DNA of 64,000 nucleotides from JANQEA01 sp964466035 (GCA_964466035.1 CAYXLR010000003.1:1-64000); one strand, 5' to 3'. Shown: positions 1 through 9,976, counted from the first letter of the stretch. Program-made: numbers and translations. Notes: a model not told the origin generated them from the letters alone.

Positions 1-718
<718 letters not shown>

Positions 719-816
719 GAAGATTCTGATCCGTTTGAGTCAGAGCAAGTGATTGGTGTGTCACTTCGTGAACACGTTACCACGCTATCCACTTTTCAAG
801 GACCAACAGCTCGTGA

Positions 817-845
817 AGTATATCGGCCTCCTCAAGGGGTGTCAA
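817..845 (-). promoter_or_regulatory. rRNA promoter, near-consensus sigma-70 type
   Basis: On the minus strand a perfect TTGACA (840-845) is followed after 17 bases by TATACT (817-822). The predicted transcript starts about 90 bases before the 16S 5' end. The leader contains a CTTGAAAAGTGGATAGCG-like stretch (about 783-800), typical of rRNA leaders. It is the best -35/-10 pair in the window and faces away from the ddl promoter. Confidence 0.85.
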
Positions 846-891
846 GGACGGATCGAGCGGTCGGAACGCTCTTCGTAACGCCATTTCCCCA

Positions 892-920
892 TTGAACGGA
901 GACCGCGCGGCGCCTATACT
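892..920 (+). promoter_or_regulatory. ddl operon promoter
   Basis: TTGAAC (892-897), a 17-base spacer and TATACT (915-920). The predicted start is near 927, only a few bases before the GGAGGAGG ribosome binding site (930-937) of ddl. The -35 boxes of this promoter and of the divergent rRNA promoter are about 46 bases apart. Confidence 0.75.
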
Positions 921-941
921 CGGACCGTCGGAGGAGGACGC

Positions 942-1883
942 TTGCCGGGCAAACGGACGATCGGAGTGCTGGCCGGAGGGGACTCGCCGGAGCGGGACAT
1001 CTCCCTCATCTCGGGCTCGCACGTCCACCGCGCCCTGGTGAAGAACGGGCACGACGCGTCGCTGATCTCGATCGACTCGCTCGACGACCTGGTCCCCCGG
1101 CTCGCAGGGATCGACGTCGTGTTCAACTGCCTGCACGGGGGCGCGGGCGAGGACGGCACCGTCCAGCTGCTGCTCGACGTCATGGGGATCCCGTACGCCG
1201 GCTCGGGGGCGCGGGCGTGCCTCCGGGCGATGGAGAAGCCCCGCTCTCGGGCGATCTTCGCGACGCATGAGATCCCGATTCCCGAGGGCCTCTGTCTCGA
1301 GAACGGCGATTTGGCGACCTTCCTGGAGAAGGCGATCGACGCCCTCGGCTTTCCGATGGTGATCAAGCCGGGAAACGCCGGCTCGACCGTCGCGGTGTCG
1401 TTCGTCGAGCGCGAGGACGATCTTCGGGAGGCGGCCGGCTCGATCCTCGGGGCGTTCTCTTCGCTGGTCGTCGAGGAGTACATCGAGGGGCGCGAGATCA
1501 CCGTCGGCGTGCTGAGCCAAAACGGCTCGGATCGGGCGCTGCCGGTCATCGAGATCCGGATTCCGGGGAAGTTGTTCGACTACGCGGCGAAGTACACCGA
1601 CGGGGTGGCCGAGTTCCTCGCGCCGGCTCCGCTCGATCCGGAGACCGCCGAGCGGCTGCAGGAGGTCTCCGTCCGCGCGCACGAAGCGATCGGATGCGCC
1701 GGGTTCTCTCGCGTCGACCTTCGTCTCGCGGAGGACGGGACCCCGTACGTTCTCGAGGTGAACACGCTCCCCGGCATGACGCCGATCAGCGATCTGCCAC
1801 GCGCGGCGGCGGCGGCGGGGATCCCGTATGAGCGGCTCGTCGAGGTCATGCTGAGCACCGCGGACAAGGAGGAGGACGAATGA
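942..1883 (+). CDS. ddl: D-alanine--D-alanine ligase
   Basis: Joins two D-alanines with ATP to make the D-Ala-D-Ala end of peptidoglycan precursors, in the cytoplasm. The 313-residue length is normal for Ddl. HGGAGEDG (about 65-72) is the N-terminal substrate loop. The ATP-grasp region has IKPGNAGST (about 141-149), and the metal-binding end has EVNTLPGMTP (about 273-282). The start is TTG at 942, chosen because GGAGGAGG lies 4 bases upstream and no ATG fits. It is first in an operon with 1880-2521, the aminotransferase and tlyA, with overlapping ends. The call rests on family motifs and is firm. Confidence 0.93.
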   Translation: MPGKRTIGVLAGGDSPERDISLISGSHVHRALVKNGHDASLISIDSLDDLVPRLAGIDVVFNCLHGGAGEDGTVQLLLDVMGIPYAGSGARACLRAMEKPRSRAIFATHEIPIPEGLCLENGDLATFLEKAIDALGFPMVIKPGNAGSTVAVSFVEREDDLREAAGSILGAFSSLVVEEYIEGREITVGVLSQNGSDRALPVIEIRIPGKLFDYAAKYTDGVAEFLAPAPLDPETAERLQEVSVRAHEAIGCAGFSRVDLRLAEDGTPYVLEVNTLPGMTPISDLPRAAAAAGIPYERLVEVMLSTADKEEDE

Positions 1884-2521
1884 AGATCACGTGGGTCGGA
1901 CACGCCTGCTTCCTCATCGAGGCGAAGGAAGCGCGCGTCATGACCGATCCGTTCCACGAGGACGTCCCGTATCGGTTCCTCGAGACGCCCGTCGACATCG
2001 TGACCGTGAGCCATGGCCACTTCGACCACAACGCGATCCATCGCGTCCCCGGCCGGCCGGCCGTGATCGAAGCGACCGGCGTGTTCGACGTTCGCGGCCT
2101 GCATCTGCAGGGGATCCCCTCGTTCCACGACGACTGCGGCGGGAAGGAGCGCGGCCCGAACATCCTCTACGCGATGACGCTCGAGGGGGTGGGCGTCGTC
2201 CACCTCGGCGATCTGGGAACGCCGCTCGACGACAGCCAACGCGAAGCGCTAGCCGACGTCGACGTTCTCCTCATTCCCGTCGGCGGGACCTATACGATCG
2301 ACGCGCGACAGGCGGCGTCCCTCATCGAGAGCCTTCCGAACGTGCGGCTCGTCATCCCGATGCACTTCAAGACCGACGTCATCGCCGATTGGCCGATCGC
2401 CACGGTGGATGAATTCGAGTCTTTGGTGGACAATGCCCGCCGCGTCGGTGCGTCGACCGTCGAGGTGACTCGCGCGTCGCTGCCCGAACAACGGGAGGTG
2501 TGGATTCTCGATCATGCGTAG
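1880..2521 (+). CDS. metallo-beta-lactamase fold hydrolase (UPF0173 type)
   Basis: A 213-residue metal-dependent hydrolase of the L-ascorbate lactonase-like/UPF0173 family; the true substrate is unknown. It begins MKITWVGHACFLIE, the family's usual N-terminus. It has the metal-binding SHGHFDHN motif (about 44-51), HLGDLG (about 112-117) and a late PMHF histidine. The ATG overlaps the ddl stop by 4 bases, so translation is probably coupled, and its own stop lies inside the next gene. Cytoplasmic. The fold is certain; the reaction is not. Confidence 0.88.
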   Translation: MKITWVGHACFLIEAKEARVMTDPFHEDVPYRFLETPVDIVTVSHGHFDHNAIHRVPGRPAVIEATGVFDVRGLHLQGIPSFHDDCGGKERGPNILYAMTLEGVGVVHLGDLGTPLDDSQREALADVDVLLIPVGGTYTIDARQAASLIESLPNVRLVIPMHFKTDVIADWPIATVDEFESLVDNARRVGASTVEVTRASLPEQREVWILDHA

Positions 2522-3740
2522 CGTCTCCGAGCGGACTCAGGCACTGAAGGGCTCGCCGATTCGGCGATTGGTCCCGTTGGCGACCGCGGCCAAGAAGCGC
2601 GGGATTCACGTCTACCACCTCAACATCGGCCAGCCGGACATCCCGACGCCGAGGTCGTTCATGGACGGGGTGCGGAACGCGCGGGTCGACGTGCTCTCCT
2701 ACAGCCCGTCGCCGGGGATCGCCGAGGCGATCGACGCGCTGATCCGGTTCTACGCCGACATGGGCGTGGAGCTCTCCGAGGACGAGCTCCGCGTGACGAT
2801 CGGCGGGAGCGAGTCGTTCGCGTTCGCACTGCAGACGACCTGCGATCCTGGGGACGAGATCCTGGTTCCCGAGCCGTTCTACCCGAACTATCAAGGGCAC
2901 GCGATCGTCAACGGAATCAAGGTCGTCCCGATCACGACCAAGATCGAGGACGGATTTCACTTTCCTCCGATCGATCAAATCGAGCGCCTCGTCACCCCGA
3001 GGACGCGCGCGATCCTCTTCTCCAATCCGGGCAACCCGACCGGCGTCGGCTACACCCGCGGTGAGATCCAAGGGATCGCCGATCTGGCGCTCAAGCACGA
3101 CCTGTACGTCATCTCCGACGAGCCGTACCGGGAGCTGATGTACGAGGGGCACGCCACGAGCATCCTCGAGTTTCCCGAGCTCGCGCAGAACGCCATCCTC
3201 GTCGACTCGATCTCCAAGCGGCTGTCGGCGTGCGGGGCGCGGATCGGCTGCCTCGTCAGCCGGAACCGCGACGTGATGGAGGCGGTCGACAAGCTGTGCC
3301 AGATCCGCCTTTCGGCGCCGACGTTCGAGCAGCTCGGGCTGATCGCGTTCCTGAACGACCCGGGCTACAAGAAGGAGATCGAGGCGATGCGGCGCAAGTT
3401 CCACGCGCGACGCGACACGCTGTACGACGCACTGCAGACGATCCCGGGCGTCTGCTGCCGAAGGCCCGAAGGGGCGTTCTACATCTTCGTCAAGTTCCCC
3501 CAGATCGACGACTCCGAGGAGTTCGTCAAGTTCATGCTCAACGACTTCGACCTCGACGGCGAGACAGTGATGGTCGCACCGGGGGCCGGCTTCTACGCCA
3601 CCGAGGGGAGGGGGCACGACGAGGTGCGCGTCGCGTACGTCCTCGAGGAGCCGAAGCTCGTCCGGGCCGTCGAGGTCCTCAAGGCCGGCCTCGAGGCGTT
3701 CGCCGAACAGCGCCAGCGGGTCGCCGCGACCGCCGGATGA
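2514..3740 (+). CDS. class I/II PLP-dependent aminotransferase
   Basis: Transfers an amino group between an amino acid and a 2-oxo acid using pyridoxal phosphate; the aspartate or alanine aminotransferase subgroup is likely but the substrate cannot be read. It has 408 residues with NIGQPDIPTP near the N-terminus (37-46), NPGNPTG (about 171-177), SDEPYRE (201-207), the PLP lysine in SISKRLSACGARIG (Lys235) and a late arginine. It overlaps the preceding gene by 8 bases and tlyA by 4. In some anaerobes such enzymes serve amino acid fermentation, which would fit the ferredoxin-based metabolism here (inference). Confidence 0.9.
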   Translation: MRSVSERTQALKGSPIRRLVPLATAAKKRGIHVYHLNIGQPDIPTPRSFMDGVRNARVDVLSYSPSPGIAEAIDALIRFYADMGVELSEDELRVTIGGSESFAFALQTTCDPGDEILVPEPFYPNYQGHAIVNGIKVVPITTKIEDGFHFPPIDQIERLVTPRTRAILFSNPGNPTGVGYTRGEIQGIADLALKHDLYVISDEPYRELMYEGHATSILEFPELAQNAILVDSISKRLSACGARIGCLVSRNRDVMEAVDKLCQIRLSAPTFEQLGLIAFLNDPGYKKEIEAMRRKFHARRDTLYDALQTIPGVCCRRPEGAFYIFVKFPQIDDSEEFVKFMLNDFDLDGETVMVAPGAGFYATEGRGHDEVRVAYVLEEPKLVRAVEVLKAGLEAFAEQRQRVAATAG

Positions 3741-4462
3741 GAGAACGGCTCGACAAGGTCATCAAGCAGCGCCGTCTGATCCGCAGCCGCTCCCGCGCCC
3801 AGCGGATGATCGAGGCCGGACGTGTCAAGGTCGAAGGCCGGATCGTCGATCGACCCGGACACCCGATCGATCCCGAGGCCGAGATCGAGATCCTCGCGTT
3901 CGAGTCGTACGTCAGCCGGGGCGGGGAGAAGCTCGAGGCGGCGTTGGACCGGTTCCGGATCGACCCGCGCGGGAAGGTCTGCCTCGACGTCGGCGCCTCG
4001 ACCGGCGGCTTCACCGACTGCCTGTTGCAGCGGAAGGCGGCGAAGGTCTACGCGATCGACGTGGGGCACGATCAGCTCCACCCCAGCCTCCGGCGCGATC
4101 CGCGCGTCGTCGTGCGGGAAGGGCTGAACGCCAGGTACCTGGAGCCGGAGGACATCGGCGAGCCGGCCGACCTCGCGGTGATCGACGTGTCGTTCATCTC
4201 GCTGAAGCTCATCCTGCCCGCGCTCATCGACATCGTCGATGAGCGCGCAGAGATCGTCGTCCTCGTCAAGCCGCAGTTCGAGGTCGGGGCGGAGAAGCTC
4301 CCGTCCGACGGCGTCGTCAAGAACGAAGCCGACCGCGACGCCGTTCTTCAGGATCTTCGGACGTTCATCGACCGCGAGACCCCGTGGCGGGTCGTCGCCG
4401 AGATGCGCTCGCCGATCGAAGGCGAAAAAGGGAACACGGAGCTCTTCCTACACATTCGTTAG
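3737..4462 (+). CDS. tlyA: TlyA family rRNA 2'-O-methyltransferase
   Basis: Predicted to methylate cytidine 2'-OH in rRNA with S-adenosylmethionine. The 241 residues comprise an S4 RNA-binding domain (about 1-60, with RSRSRAQRMIEAGRVKV) followed by an FtsJ/RrmJ-type Rossmann methyltransferase (DVGASTGGFTDCL at 84-96, VIDVSFISL, VLVKPQFE). The start is the ATG in the ATGA overlap with the aminotransferase; longer in-frame extensions are shadows of that gene. Its 3' end matters: partial copies of the last 60 codons recur at 6837-6895 and 10477-10671 in the same orientation. Confidence 0.92.
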   Translation: MRERLDKVIKQRRLIRSRSRAQRMIEAGRVKVEGRIVDRPGHPIDPEAEIEILAFESYVSRGGEKLEAALDRFRIDPRGKVCLDVGASTGGFTDCLLQRKAAKVYAIDVGHDQLHPSLRRDPRVVVREGLNARYLEPEDIGEPADLAVIDVSFISLKLILPALIDIVDERAEIVVLVKPQFEVGAEKLPSDGVVKNEADRDAVLQDLRTFIDRETPWRVVAEMRSPIEGEKGNTELFLHIR

Positions 4463-4475
4463 CACCGATTCCACA

Positions 4476-4518
4476 AGCGCGGGCGCGCCGCGGCTTCAGG
4501 CCGGAACGCGCCCGCGCT
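4476..4518. terminator. bidirectional terminator-like hairpin
   Basis: A perfect 12-base inverted repeat, AGCGCGGGCGCG (4476-4487) with its complement at 4507-4518, around a 19-base loop. It sits exactly between the convergent tlyA and propeller genes. No T-run follows, as is often the case in GC-rich genomes, so it may serve both strands. Confidence 0.6.
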
Positions 4519-4547
4519 GCTTCACGAGGCAGGTGCTCAAGCTGTCG

Positions 4548-6541
4548 CTAGATGTCACCACCCGTTTCAAAGTCCGAAAGGATCGTACGGTCGCCGCTGA
4601 TTGGATCTACCCGAACCACNNNNNNNNNNNNNNNNNNNNNNNNNNNNNNNNNNNNNNNNNNNNNNNNNNNNNNNNNNNNNNNNNNNNNNNNNNNNNNNNN
4701 NNNNNNNNNNNNNNNNNNNTTTCAAAGTCCGAAAGGATCGTACGGTCGCCGCTGATTGGATCTACCCGAACCACAGCATCCAAGTCAGAATCAACAACCA
4801 CCAAGCTGCCATCCCCCTCTACGACAATGTCAAACGGCGAGACGAAGTTTGGGCCACTGCCGGCACTGGCATCCGAGAGAATCGTGCGGTCACCGCTGAT
4901 TGGATCTACCCGAACCACTGCGTGCAAGCCACGATCTGCTACCACCAAGTTGCCATCAACTTCTACTGCAATGCCGACAGGAGTGTCCAGGCTTGGACCG
5001 CTGCCCGTCGCAGCATCCGAGAGGATCGTTCTATCACCGGTGACTCGATCCACACGAACTACCGCGACCAGTCCAGTGTCTGTCACTACGAGCTGTCCAC
5101 TGGCCTCCGCCGCAATGCCTTGGGGTCTCACGAAGTCTGGCCCGCTGCCGATGTCAGCATCTGACAAGATCGTGCGGTCACCCGTGATCGGATTCACGCG
5201 AAGTACCGTGTCCAGGGCGAAGTCCACTACGACTACCTGTCCATCGACGTCTATCACGATACCCAAAGGCGTGTCAAAGCCCAGGCCACTGCCGGTACTG
5301 TCACTCGATAGGATCGTGCGATCACCAGTGGCCGAATCGACACGTACGACGGCATCGAGACCGATGTCTGCTACCACCAAGTGTCCATCGGACTCCACCG
5401 CAATGACAAACGGTGAGGCAAAGACTGGACCGCTCCCGGCTCCCGCACTCGAGAGGATCGTACGGTCACCAGTGACCGGGTCTACCCGAAGGACAGCGGC
5501 CAGGCCAGCATCTGCCAGCACGAGCGTACCGTTGGACTCCGCTGCAACGCCAAGAGGCGACTGCAGACCTGGCGCACTCCCGCTGTCAGCATCCGAGAGG
5601 ATCGTACGATCGCCAGTAACCGGATGCACCCGAACCACCGCATCTAAGCCAGGATCTGTGGTTACCAGCTCTCCGTCAGCCCCTGCAGCTATGCCAATGG
5701 GTGATGCAAAGGCTGTACCGACTCCGACGCCGTCATCTGACAGAATCGTGCGATCACCCGTGACCGGATCCACTCGTACTACGGCATCCAAGCCGGCATC
5801 CGGCACCACCAGCTTGCCATTATCGGCTTCTATTGCGATACAGCCAGGCAGTACAAACCCTGGGCCGCCTCCTTCGCCGGAGCCCGAGAGGATCGCTCGA
5901 TTGCCGGTGAGTGGATCCACCCGGAGTAGCACATTGAGGCCGCGATCCGCCACTACCACCCTGCCATCGGCTTCTACAGCAATGCCGACAGGAGTGTCCA
6001 GGCCCGGACCGCTACCGATACCCATACCCGAGAGAATCGTGCGGTCACCTGTGACTGAATCCACCCGCACTACTGCATGCAAGCCAAGGTCTATCACCAC
6101 CAGCTTGCCATCTGCCTCCACCGCAATGGCTCGTGGACTGCCAAAGGCTGGGCCGCTTCCGGCACCGACGCCCGAGAGAATCGTGCGGTCACCTGCAATC
6201 GGATCTACTCGTACTACCGCTTCCAGGCCAGCATCTGCCACTACAAGCCTGCCATCTGCCTCTACTGCAACGCTAGTAGGTGACTCAAAAGAAGGGCCAC
6301 TTCCGACGTGAGCATCCGACAGGATCGTACGGTCGCCAGTGAGCGGATCAATGCGCACTACTGCCAACAGACCTTCATCTGCTACAACCAGGTCGCCGTC
6401 GCCTTCTACGGCGATGCCGCTCGGTGACTCGAAGCCTGGGCCGCTGCCGACGCTGTCAGGAGCAGCGCGGGTGCAGGCGAGAGCCCCCAAGATTAAAGCA
6501 ACACTCCACACCGCCAGGAATCCCCGAACTACTTTATACAT
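4548..6541 (-). CDS. exported NHL-like beta-propeller repeat protein (gap inside)
   Basis: The ATG at 6541 has a GAGGGG site 8 bases upstream; a GTG at 6550 is possible but poorly spaced. The product has a signal segment ending ...LILGALAC, possibly a lipoprotein although the lipobox is weak. About 12 repeats of 48 residues follow, each ending GDRTILS with a core like GIAVEGDGDLVVADxGLxAVVRVDP. These resemble NHL/propeller blades, so a binding or scaffold role at the surface is likely. The frame is broken by the 100-N gap. If the duplicated 55 bases are overlapped, it reads through to TAG at 4548-4550. GC is lower than in neighbouring genes, suggesting transfer. Confidence 0.75.
4565..4774. 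repeat. identical 55-bp copies flanking a 100-N assembly gap
   Basis: Bases 4565-4619 and 4720-4774 are identical over exactly 55 bases, and 4620-4719 are all N. Exact 55-base contig ends are what a k=55 de Bruijn assembler leaves at a repeat, and 100 N is a standard filler. The true distance is unknown; collapsing the two copies restores one reading frame for the propeller gene. Confidence 0.9.
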
Positions 6542-6675
6542 GTTACACACCCCTCTGGACTGACCCGCCTGCTATTTTTAGACTGCGTTCGGTCTCGCTC
6601 GGCTCATACCCTCGGTCGTTCGCAGTCGCGTCTCTCGCCCCCCCTTCCATCCTCCTATCGCTTCTGTGGATATTT

Positions 6676-6704
6676 ATCATAATGCGCTCCTCTATTTGCT
6701 TCAA
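6676..6704 (-). promoter_or_regulatory. promoter of the propeller gene
   Basis: The minus strand shows TTGAAG (6699-6704), a 17-base spacer and TATGAT (6676-6681) in a locally AT-rich stretch. The predicted start near 6669 leaves a leader of about 128 bases before the ATG at 6541. Apart from this promoter I see no gene between 6551 and 6836. Confidence 0.65.
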
Positions 6705-6836
6705 GATCATTCATGCGAGCGGACCGATCACGGCAGGAGGCGACCTCGTGGGTCGAGACGAGCCCCCCCTTCCGCTGGAGAACTGGCCCGTCGAGACTGA
6801 CAGTGGCATTTCCACAGGAGCGTCGGGTTGAGTGAG

Positions 6837-6895
6837 GCGTTCTCTTACGACCTTCGAACGCTCATCGAGGCCAAGACCCCGTGGCACAAGGCGCC
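6837..6895 (+). pseudogene. tlyA 3'-region remnant (copy 2)
   Basis: Read in one frame the bases encode AFSYDLRTLIEAKTPWHK, which lines up with AVLQDLRTFIDRETPWRVV of the intact TlyA at 4339-4395. Similarity is roughly 70 percent over fewer than 20 codons and stops on both sides. It lies between the propeller promoter and the folD fragment. Short and decayed, so only moderately certain alone; the clearer copy at 10477 supports it. Confidence 0.5.
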
Positions 6896-6968
6896 AATCT
6901 CCCAACATCATCGGAGCAACCGCCGGTGACACATATGGACAGGGCCATGCCGCAGCCGAAGGCGAAGG

Positions 6969-7211
6969 TTAGTCCAGCAGCCGCTCTGTCGTCGTCGCCT
7001 GCGGCAAGAGGACCCTGAGCGACACCATCCCGACGCGGCGGCACGCGTTCCCCTTCATCTTGACGTACATCGCCGAGGCTGGGTCACCCCCGACCAGGAC
7101 CGTCGCGAGGGTCGGCGTGCAGTCGGCCTCCCTCTTCAGCCGCGCCACGTGCTCCGCGAGCGACGCCTCCAGACGCCGCGACAACGCCTCTCCATCGAGA
7201 ACGATGGCCAT
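6969..7211 (-). pseudogene. FolD N-terminal fragment (80 residues)
   Basis: Starts ATG with a well-placed GAGGAGG. It matches the first 80 residues of the intact FolD at 19227-20090 (MAIVLDGEALSRRLEASL against MAAVVLDGKALSKQIEASL; YVKMKGNAC shared, with the Tyr and Lys of the active site). It ends in TAA after ATTTERLLD, where the intact protein continues. The cyclohydrolase loop and the whole NAD(P)-binding domain are missing, so it cannot be a working FolD. The start and ribosome site are kept, so a short peptide may still be made. It lies next to a tlyA remnant and upstream of the feo promoter, pointing away from it. Confidence 0.8.
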
Positions 7212-7306
7212 AGTTCCTCCTCGGATCCCGAGCGGAGACCCTCGGACCGCTCCTGGCCCACGCTACAGGCCTCGCGTCGTGCCCGCCACCCGAGGGGGGA
7301 CGCTGC

Positions 7307-7335
7307 TTGGCCGCAGGCCGCTGCCCCGGTATACT
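7307..7335 (+). promoter_or_regulatory. feo operon promoter
   Basis: TTGGCC (7307-7312), a 17-base spacer and TATACT (7330-7335). The predicted start near 7342 gives a leader of about 110 bases before the DtxR-FeoA gene. A repressor of the DtxR type encoded just downstream would be expected to bind near here. I see no clear dyad over the -10, so autoregulation is inference. Confidence 0.55.
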
Positions 7336-7451
7336 GAGACCTTTGCTCAAGGCCGACATCGGCAGCGCCTGCCGGCCGAACGGCTGAGGCGCCTCGCCCG
7401 ACCGCACGGGCGACGACGGACCGAAAGGCCGTTTGAGCGCAGAGAACGGAG

Positions 7452-8063
7452 ATGGCTGACACGATCGAGCATGCCGACGTTCTCGCGATCGTGCAGGAAG
7501 ACATCTTGAGAATACTGGCCGAGCGCGACCGGCACGTGCCTCTCTCATCGATTCGAGCGGAGATCAGAGTGGCGTCCTCCTGTATCTCTCGTGCGGTGCA
7601 GAAGCTCGAGCACGAGGGGCTCCTGCTCGACGCCGATGGAACGATCGCCCTGACACCGACCGGGCTGGAGAAGGCGAGGAGAATCGTCGAGAAGCACCTC
7701 GCGCTGGAGGAGTACTACAAGCGCCGACGCAGCGAGGAGGAGGCTCACGAGATAGCCCACCTGCTCGAGCACTTCGTCTCACGAGAGGTCCTCAACACCA
7801 TCAAGAAGCTCTCCACACTGAAGGACGAGGGGGTCTCCGTCGTCGACCTCGGGCTTCATCGAAAGGGGCTGATCACGGACATCCTCTTCACGGACTACGC
7901 GCTGTTCGAGCGGATGATCAGCCTCGGGATCACCCCTGGAGCCGCGATGGAGGTGACGCACCGGATCCCGAGCGGGCTCGCCATCAGGGTGGAGTATCAG
8001 AAGATCGCCATCGATCGGCGCATCGCCGAGGGGATCAAGGTTGTCGAGTATGCGCGAGACTAG
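7452..8063 (+). CDS. DtxR-like winged-helix regulator fused to a FeoA domain
   Basis: A 203-residue protein likely to sense iron and control ferrous uptake. The N-terminal 10-75 is a winged helix with SSIRAEIRVASSCISRAVQKLEHEGLL as the recognition region. A helical dimer-like part with HEIAHLLEHFVS follows (metal-ligand-like His and Glu). The C-terminal 130-203 looks like the SH3-like FeoA fold (SVVDLGLHRKG..., RMISLGITPGAAMEVTHRIPSGLAIRVEY). The start follows GAGAACGGAG. It overlaps feoB by 14 bases, so regulator and transporter are translated together. It may act both as repressor and as the FeoA partner of FeoB; which of the two is unproven. Confidence 0.8.
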   Translation: MADTIEHADVLAIVQEDILRILAERDRHVPLSSIRAEIRVASSCISRAVQKLEHEGLLLDADGTIALTPTGLEKARRIVEKHLALEEYYKRRRSEEEAHEIAHLLEHFVSREVLNTIKKLSTLKDEGVSVVDLGLHRKGLITDILFTDYALFERMISLGITPGAAMEVTHRIPSGLAIRVEYQKIAIDRRIAEGIKVVEYARD

Positions 8064-9939
8064 GGTCCTCCTGATCGGCCAGCCGAACGTCGGGAAGTCC
8101 TCGCTGCTCAACGCCCTGGTCGGCTCGCGGGTCATCGTCTCCGACTACCCCGGCACGACGGTCGAGGTGACGAGGGCGGACAAGGTTTATAGCGATACGC
8201 GAATCGCCTTTCTCGACACACCGGGGCTCTACTCGATCTCCGACCGGAGCGAAGAGGAGAAACTGACCGAACGCGCCCTGTTCGAAGAGAGGTCGGACAG
8301 CGTGATCCTCGTCGTCGATGCCTCCGCACTCGAGAGGAGCCTCTACCTGGCCCTCCAGATCCTGGAGGCCGGCAAGCCGATGGTCATCGCGCTCAACTTC
8401 GTCGAGGAAGCGGCGGCGAAGGGAATTACGGTCGATCCCGAGAGGCTGGAGGGCATCCTCGGGGTCCCCGTCGTGCCGATCAACCCGCTCAAGAAGACGG
8501 GGATCGATCGGCTGCTCGACGCGCTGGTGCGGCTCGAGACGCCGGCGCCTTTTGAAGTCAGGTATGACGACCACATCGAACAGGCGATCGATCTCCTCTC
8601 TTCCCGCATCGCAGAGAGCCCCCTCCCGAGACGTTTCGTCGCGATCAGGATCCTGGAGATGGACAGCGACTTCTACCCCTACCTCGAGGCCGACGCGGCG
8701 ATCGACGAGGCCCATGAGAGGCTGCTCGACCATCCTCGAGTAGAGGAGGATATCTCGATCACGCGATACGGCACCGCCTCGTTCATCGCGGAGAAGGTCA
8801 CGCAAATCCTCCACGTGGAGCGAAGGGAAAAGGTGCCGCTCCAGGAGAGGTTCGACAGCTTCTTCTTCCACCGTATTACCGGCACGCTGGCGACCTGGGC
8901 GATCCTCCTCGGCATCTTCGCCCTCCTCCTCTACCTCGGAAGCGCGATGCAGGACCTCCTCCTCGGCGCCACGGAGCGGCTGCTCGAGCCTCTGGCGAGT
9001 AGCGGGGGCTCGATCGTCAGCACGATCCTGATCCAGGCGGCAAGCGGGGTCGCCGCAGGGGTCTCCATCGCCCTCCCGTACGTCTTCCTCTTCTACTTCA
9101 TTCTCGGATTCTTGGAGGATGTCGGCCTCCTGACGCGGCTGATCGTCACGATGGAGGGGTTCCTCAAGCGCCTCGGCCTGCCGGGGAAGGCGTTCATCCC
9201 CCTCGCGCTCGGGCTCGGCTGCACCGTGCCGGCCGTGCGCGCCACGCGCGTCCTCTCCTCGGAGAAGTCGAAACGCTACACGGCGTCGCTGTTCGTCTTC
9301 GTCCCCTGTTCGAGCCGGATCGCGATCATCATGGGCGTCGTCGGCTACTACGGCAGCAAGGCTCTCGCCTTTTACGTCCTCGCCACGTCCTTCCTCGCCG
9401 CGTCGGTGTGGGCGCTCTGTGTCAGACGGCTCCTCCGAACGCGAGGCGATCCGCTCCTCCTCCAGCTGCCGCCGTACCGTAGGCCGATCATCGGGAACAT
9501 CCTCACCAAGAGCTGGATCCGAATGAGGGATTTCGTCTACATCGTGATCCCCCTACTCGCGGTCGGGGGGATCCTCTACGCCATCCTGGAGCGGTTTGAC
9601 ATGACCTGGACGCTGGTCAGGCCGTTCGCGCCGATCACCGCCTGGCTCGGATTGCCGGAGAAGACGATCGTCCCGCTGATCTTCGGGTTCCTCCAGAAGG
9701 ACCTTTCCGGCGCGATGCTCGTCTCAGTCCTCGGAAGCGATCTCCCTTCGCAGCTGACCTCTCTCCAGATCTACACGTTCGGCGTCGCCGCGACGATCGG
9801 CGTGCCGTGCATCATCGCCCTCGGGATGTTCATCAAAGAACTCGGGTACAGAAGCGCTCTCCTCTTGCTCGTCGGCTCCGCCGCCTACGGCCTCGTCGTC
9901 GCCGGCCTGGCGCAGAGGATCGCCTCGCTCTTCCTCTGA
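8050..9939 (+). CDS. feoB: ferrous iron transporter FeoB
   Basis: Imports Fe2+ through the inner membrane. The N-terminal G domain has GQPNVGKS (10-17), DYPGTT and DTPGLYS. The membrane domain (about 275-629) carries two Gate-type halves with LALGLGCTVPAVRATR and PCSSRIAII. The usual guanine-specificity motif NxxD reads NFVE here, a Glu in place of Asp, so base selectivity may differ. The start could be ATG 8050 or TTG 8041; ATG is used. Length (629) is somewhat shorter than E. coli FeoB. The preceding DtxR-FeoA fusion overlaps it and the EncFtn-like gene converges on it. Confidence 0.93.
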   Translation: MRETRVLLIGQPNVGKSSLLNALVGSRVIVSDYPGTTVEVTRADKVYSDTRIAFLDTPGLYSISDRSEEEKLTERALFEERSDSVILVVDASALERSLYLALQILEAGKPMVIALNFVEEAAAKGITVDPERLEGILGVPVVPINPLKKTGIDRLLDALVRLETPAPFEVRYDDHIEQAIDLLSSRIAESPLPRRFVAIRILEMDSDFYPYLEADAAIDEAHERLLDHPRVEEDISITRYGTASFIAEKVTQILHVERREKVPLQERFDSFFFHRITGTLATWAILLGIFALLLYLGSAMQDLLLGATERLLEPLASSGGSIVSTILIQAASGVAAGVSIALPYVFLFYFILGFLEDVGLLTRLIVTMEGFLKRLGLPGKAFIPLALGLGCTVPAVRATRVLSSEKSKRYTASLFVFVPCSSRIAIIMGVVGYYGSKALAFYVLATSFLAASVWALCVRRLLRTRGDPLLLQLPPYRRPIIGNILTKSWIRMRDFVYIVIPLLAVGGILYAILERFDMTWTLVRPFAPITAWLGLPEKTIVPLIFGFLQKDLSGAMLVSVLGSDLPSQLTSLQIYTFGVAATIGVPCIIALGMFIKELGYRSALLLLVGSAAYGLVVAGLAQRIASLFL

Positions 9940-9976
9940 AGCCGGAGCGATCCGGCTCGCACGACCGGGCCCTGCG

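Noticed and set aside
4239..6311. A 690-codon plus-strand frame across the propeller region
   Set aside because: It is the antisense of the 48-residue repeats and runs through the N gap; the minus strand has start, ribosome site, signal peptide and promoter.
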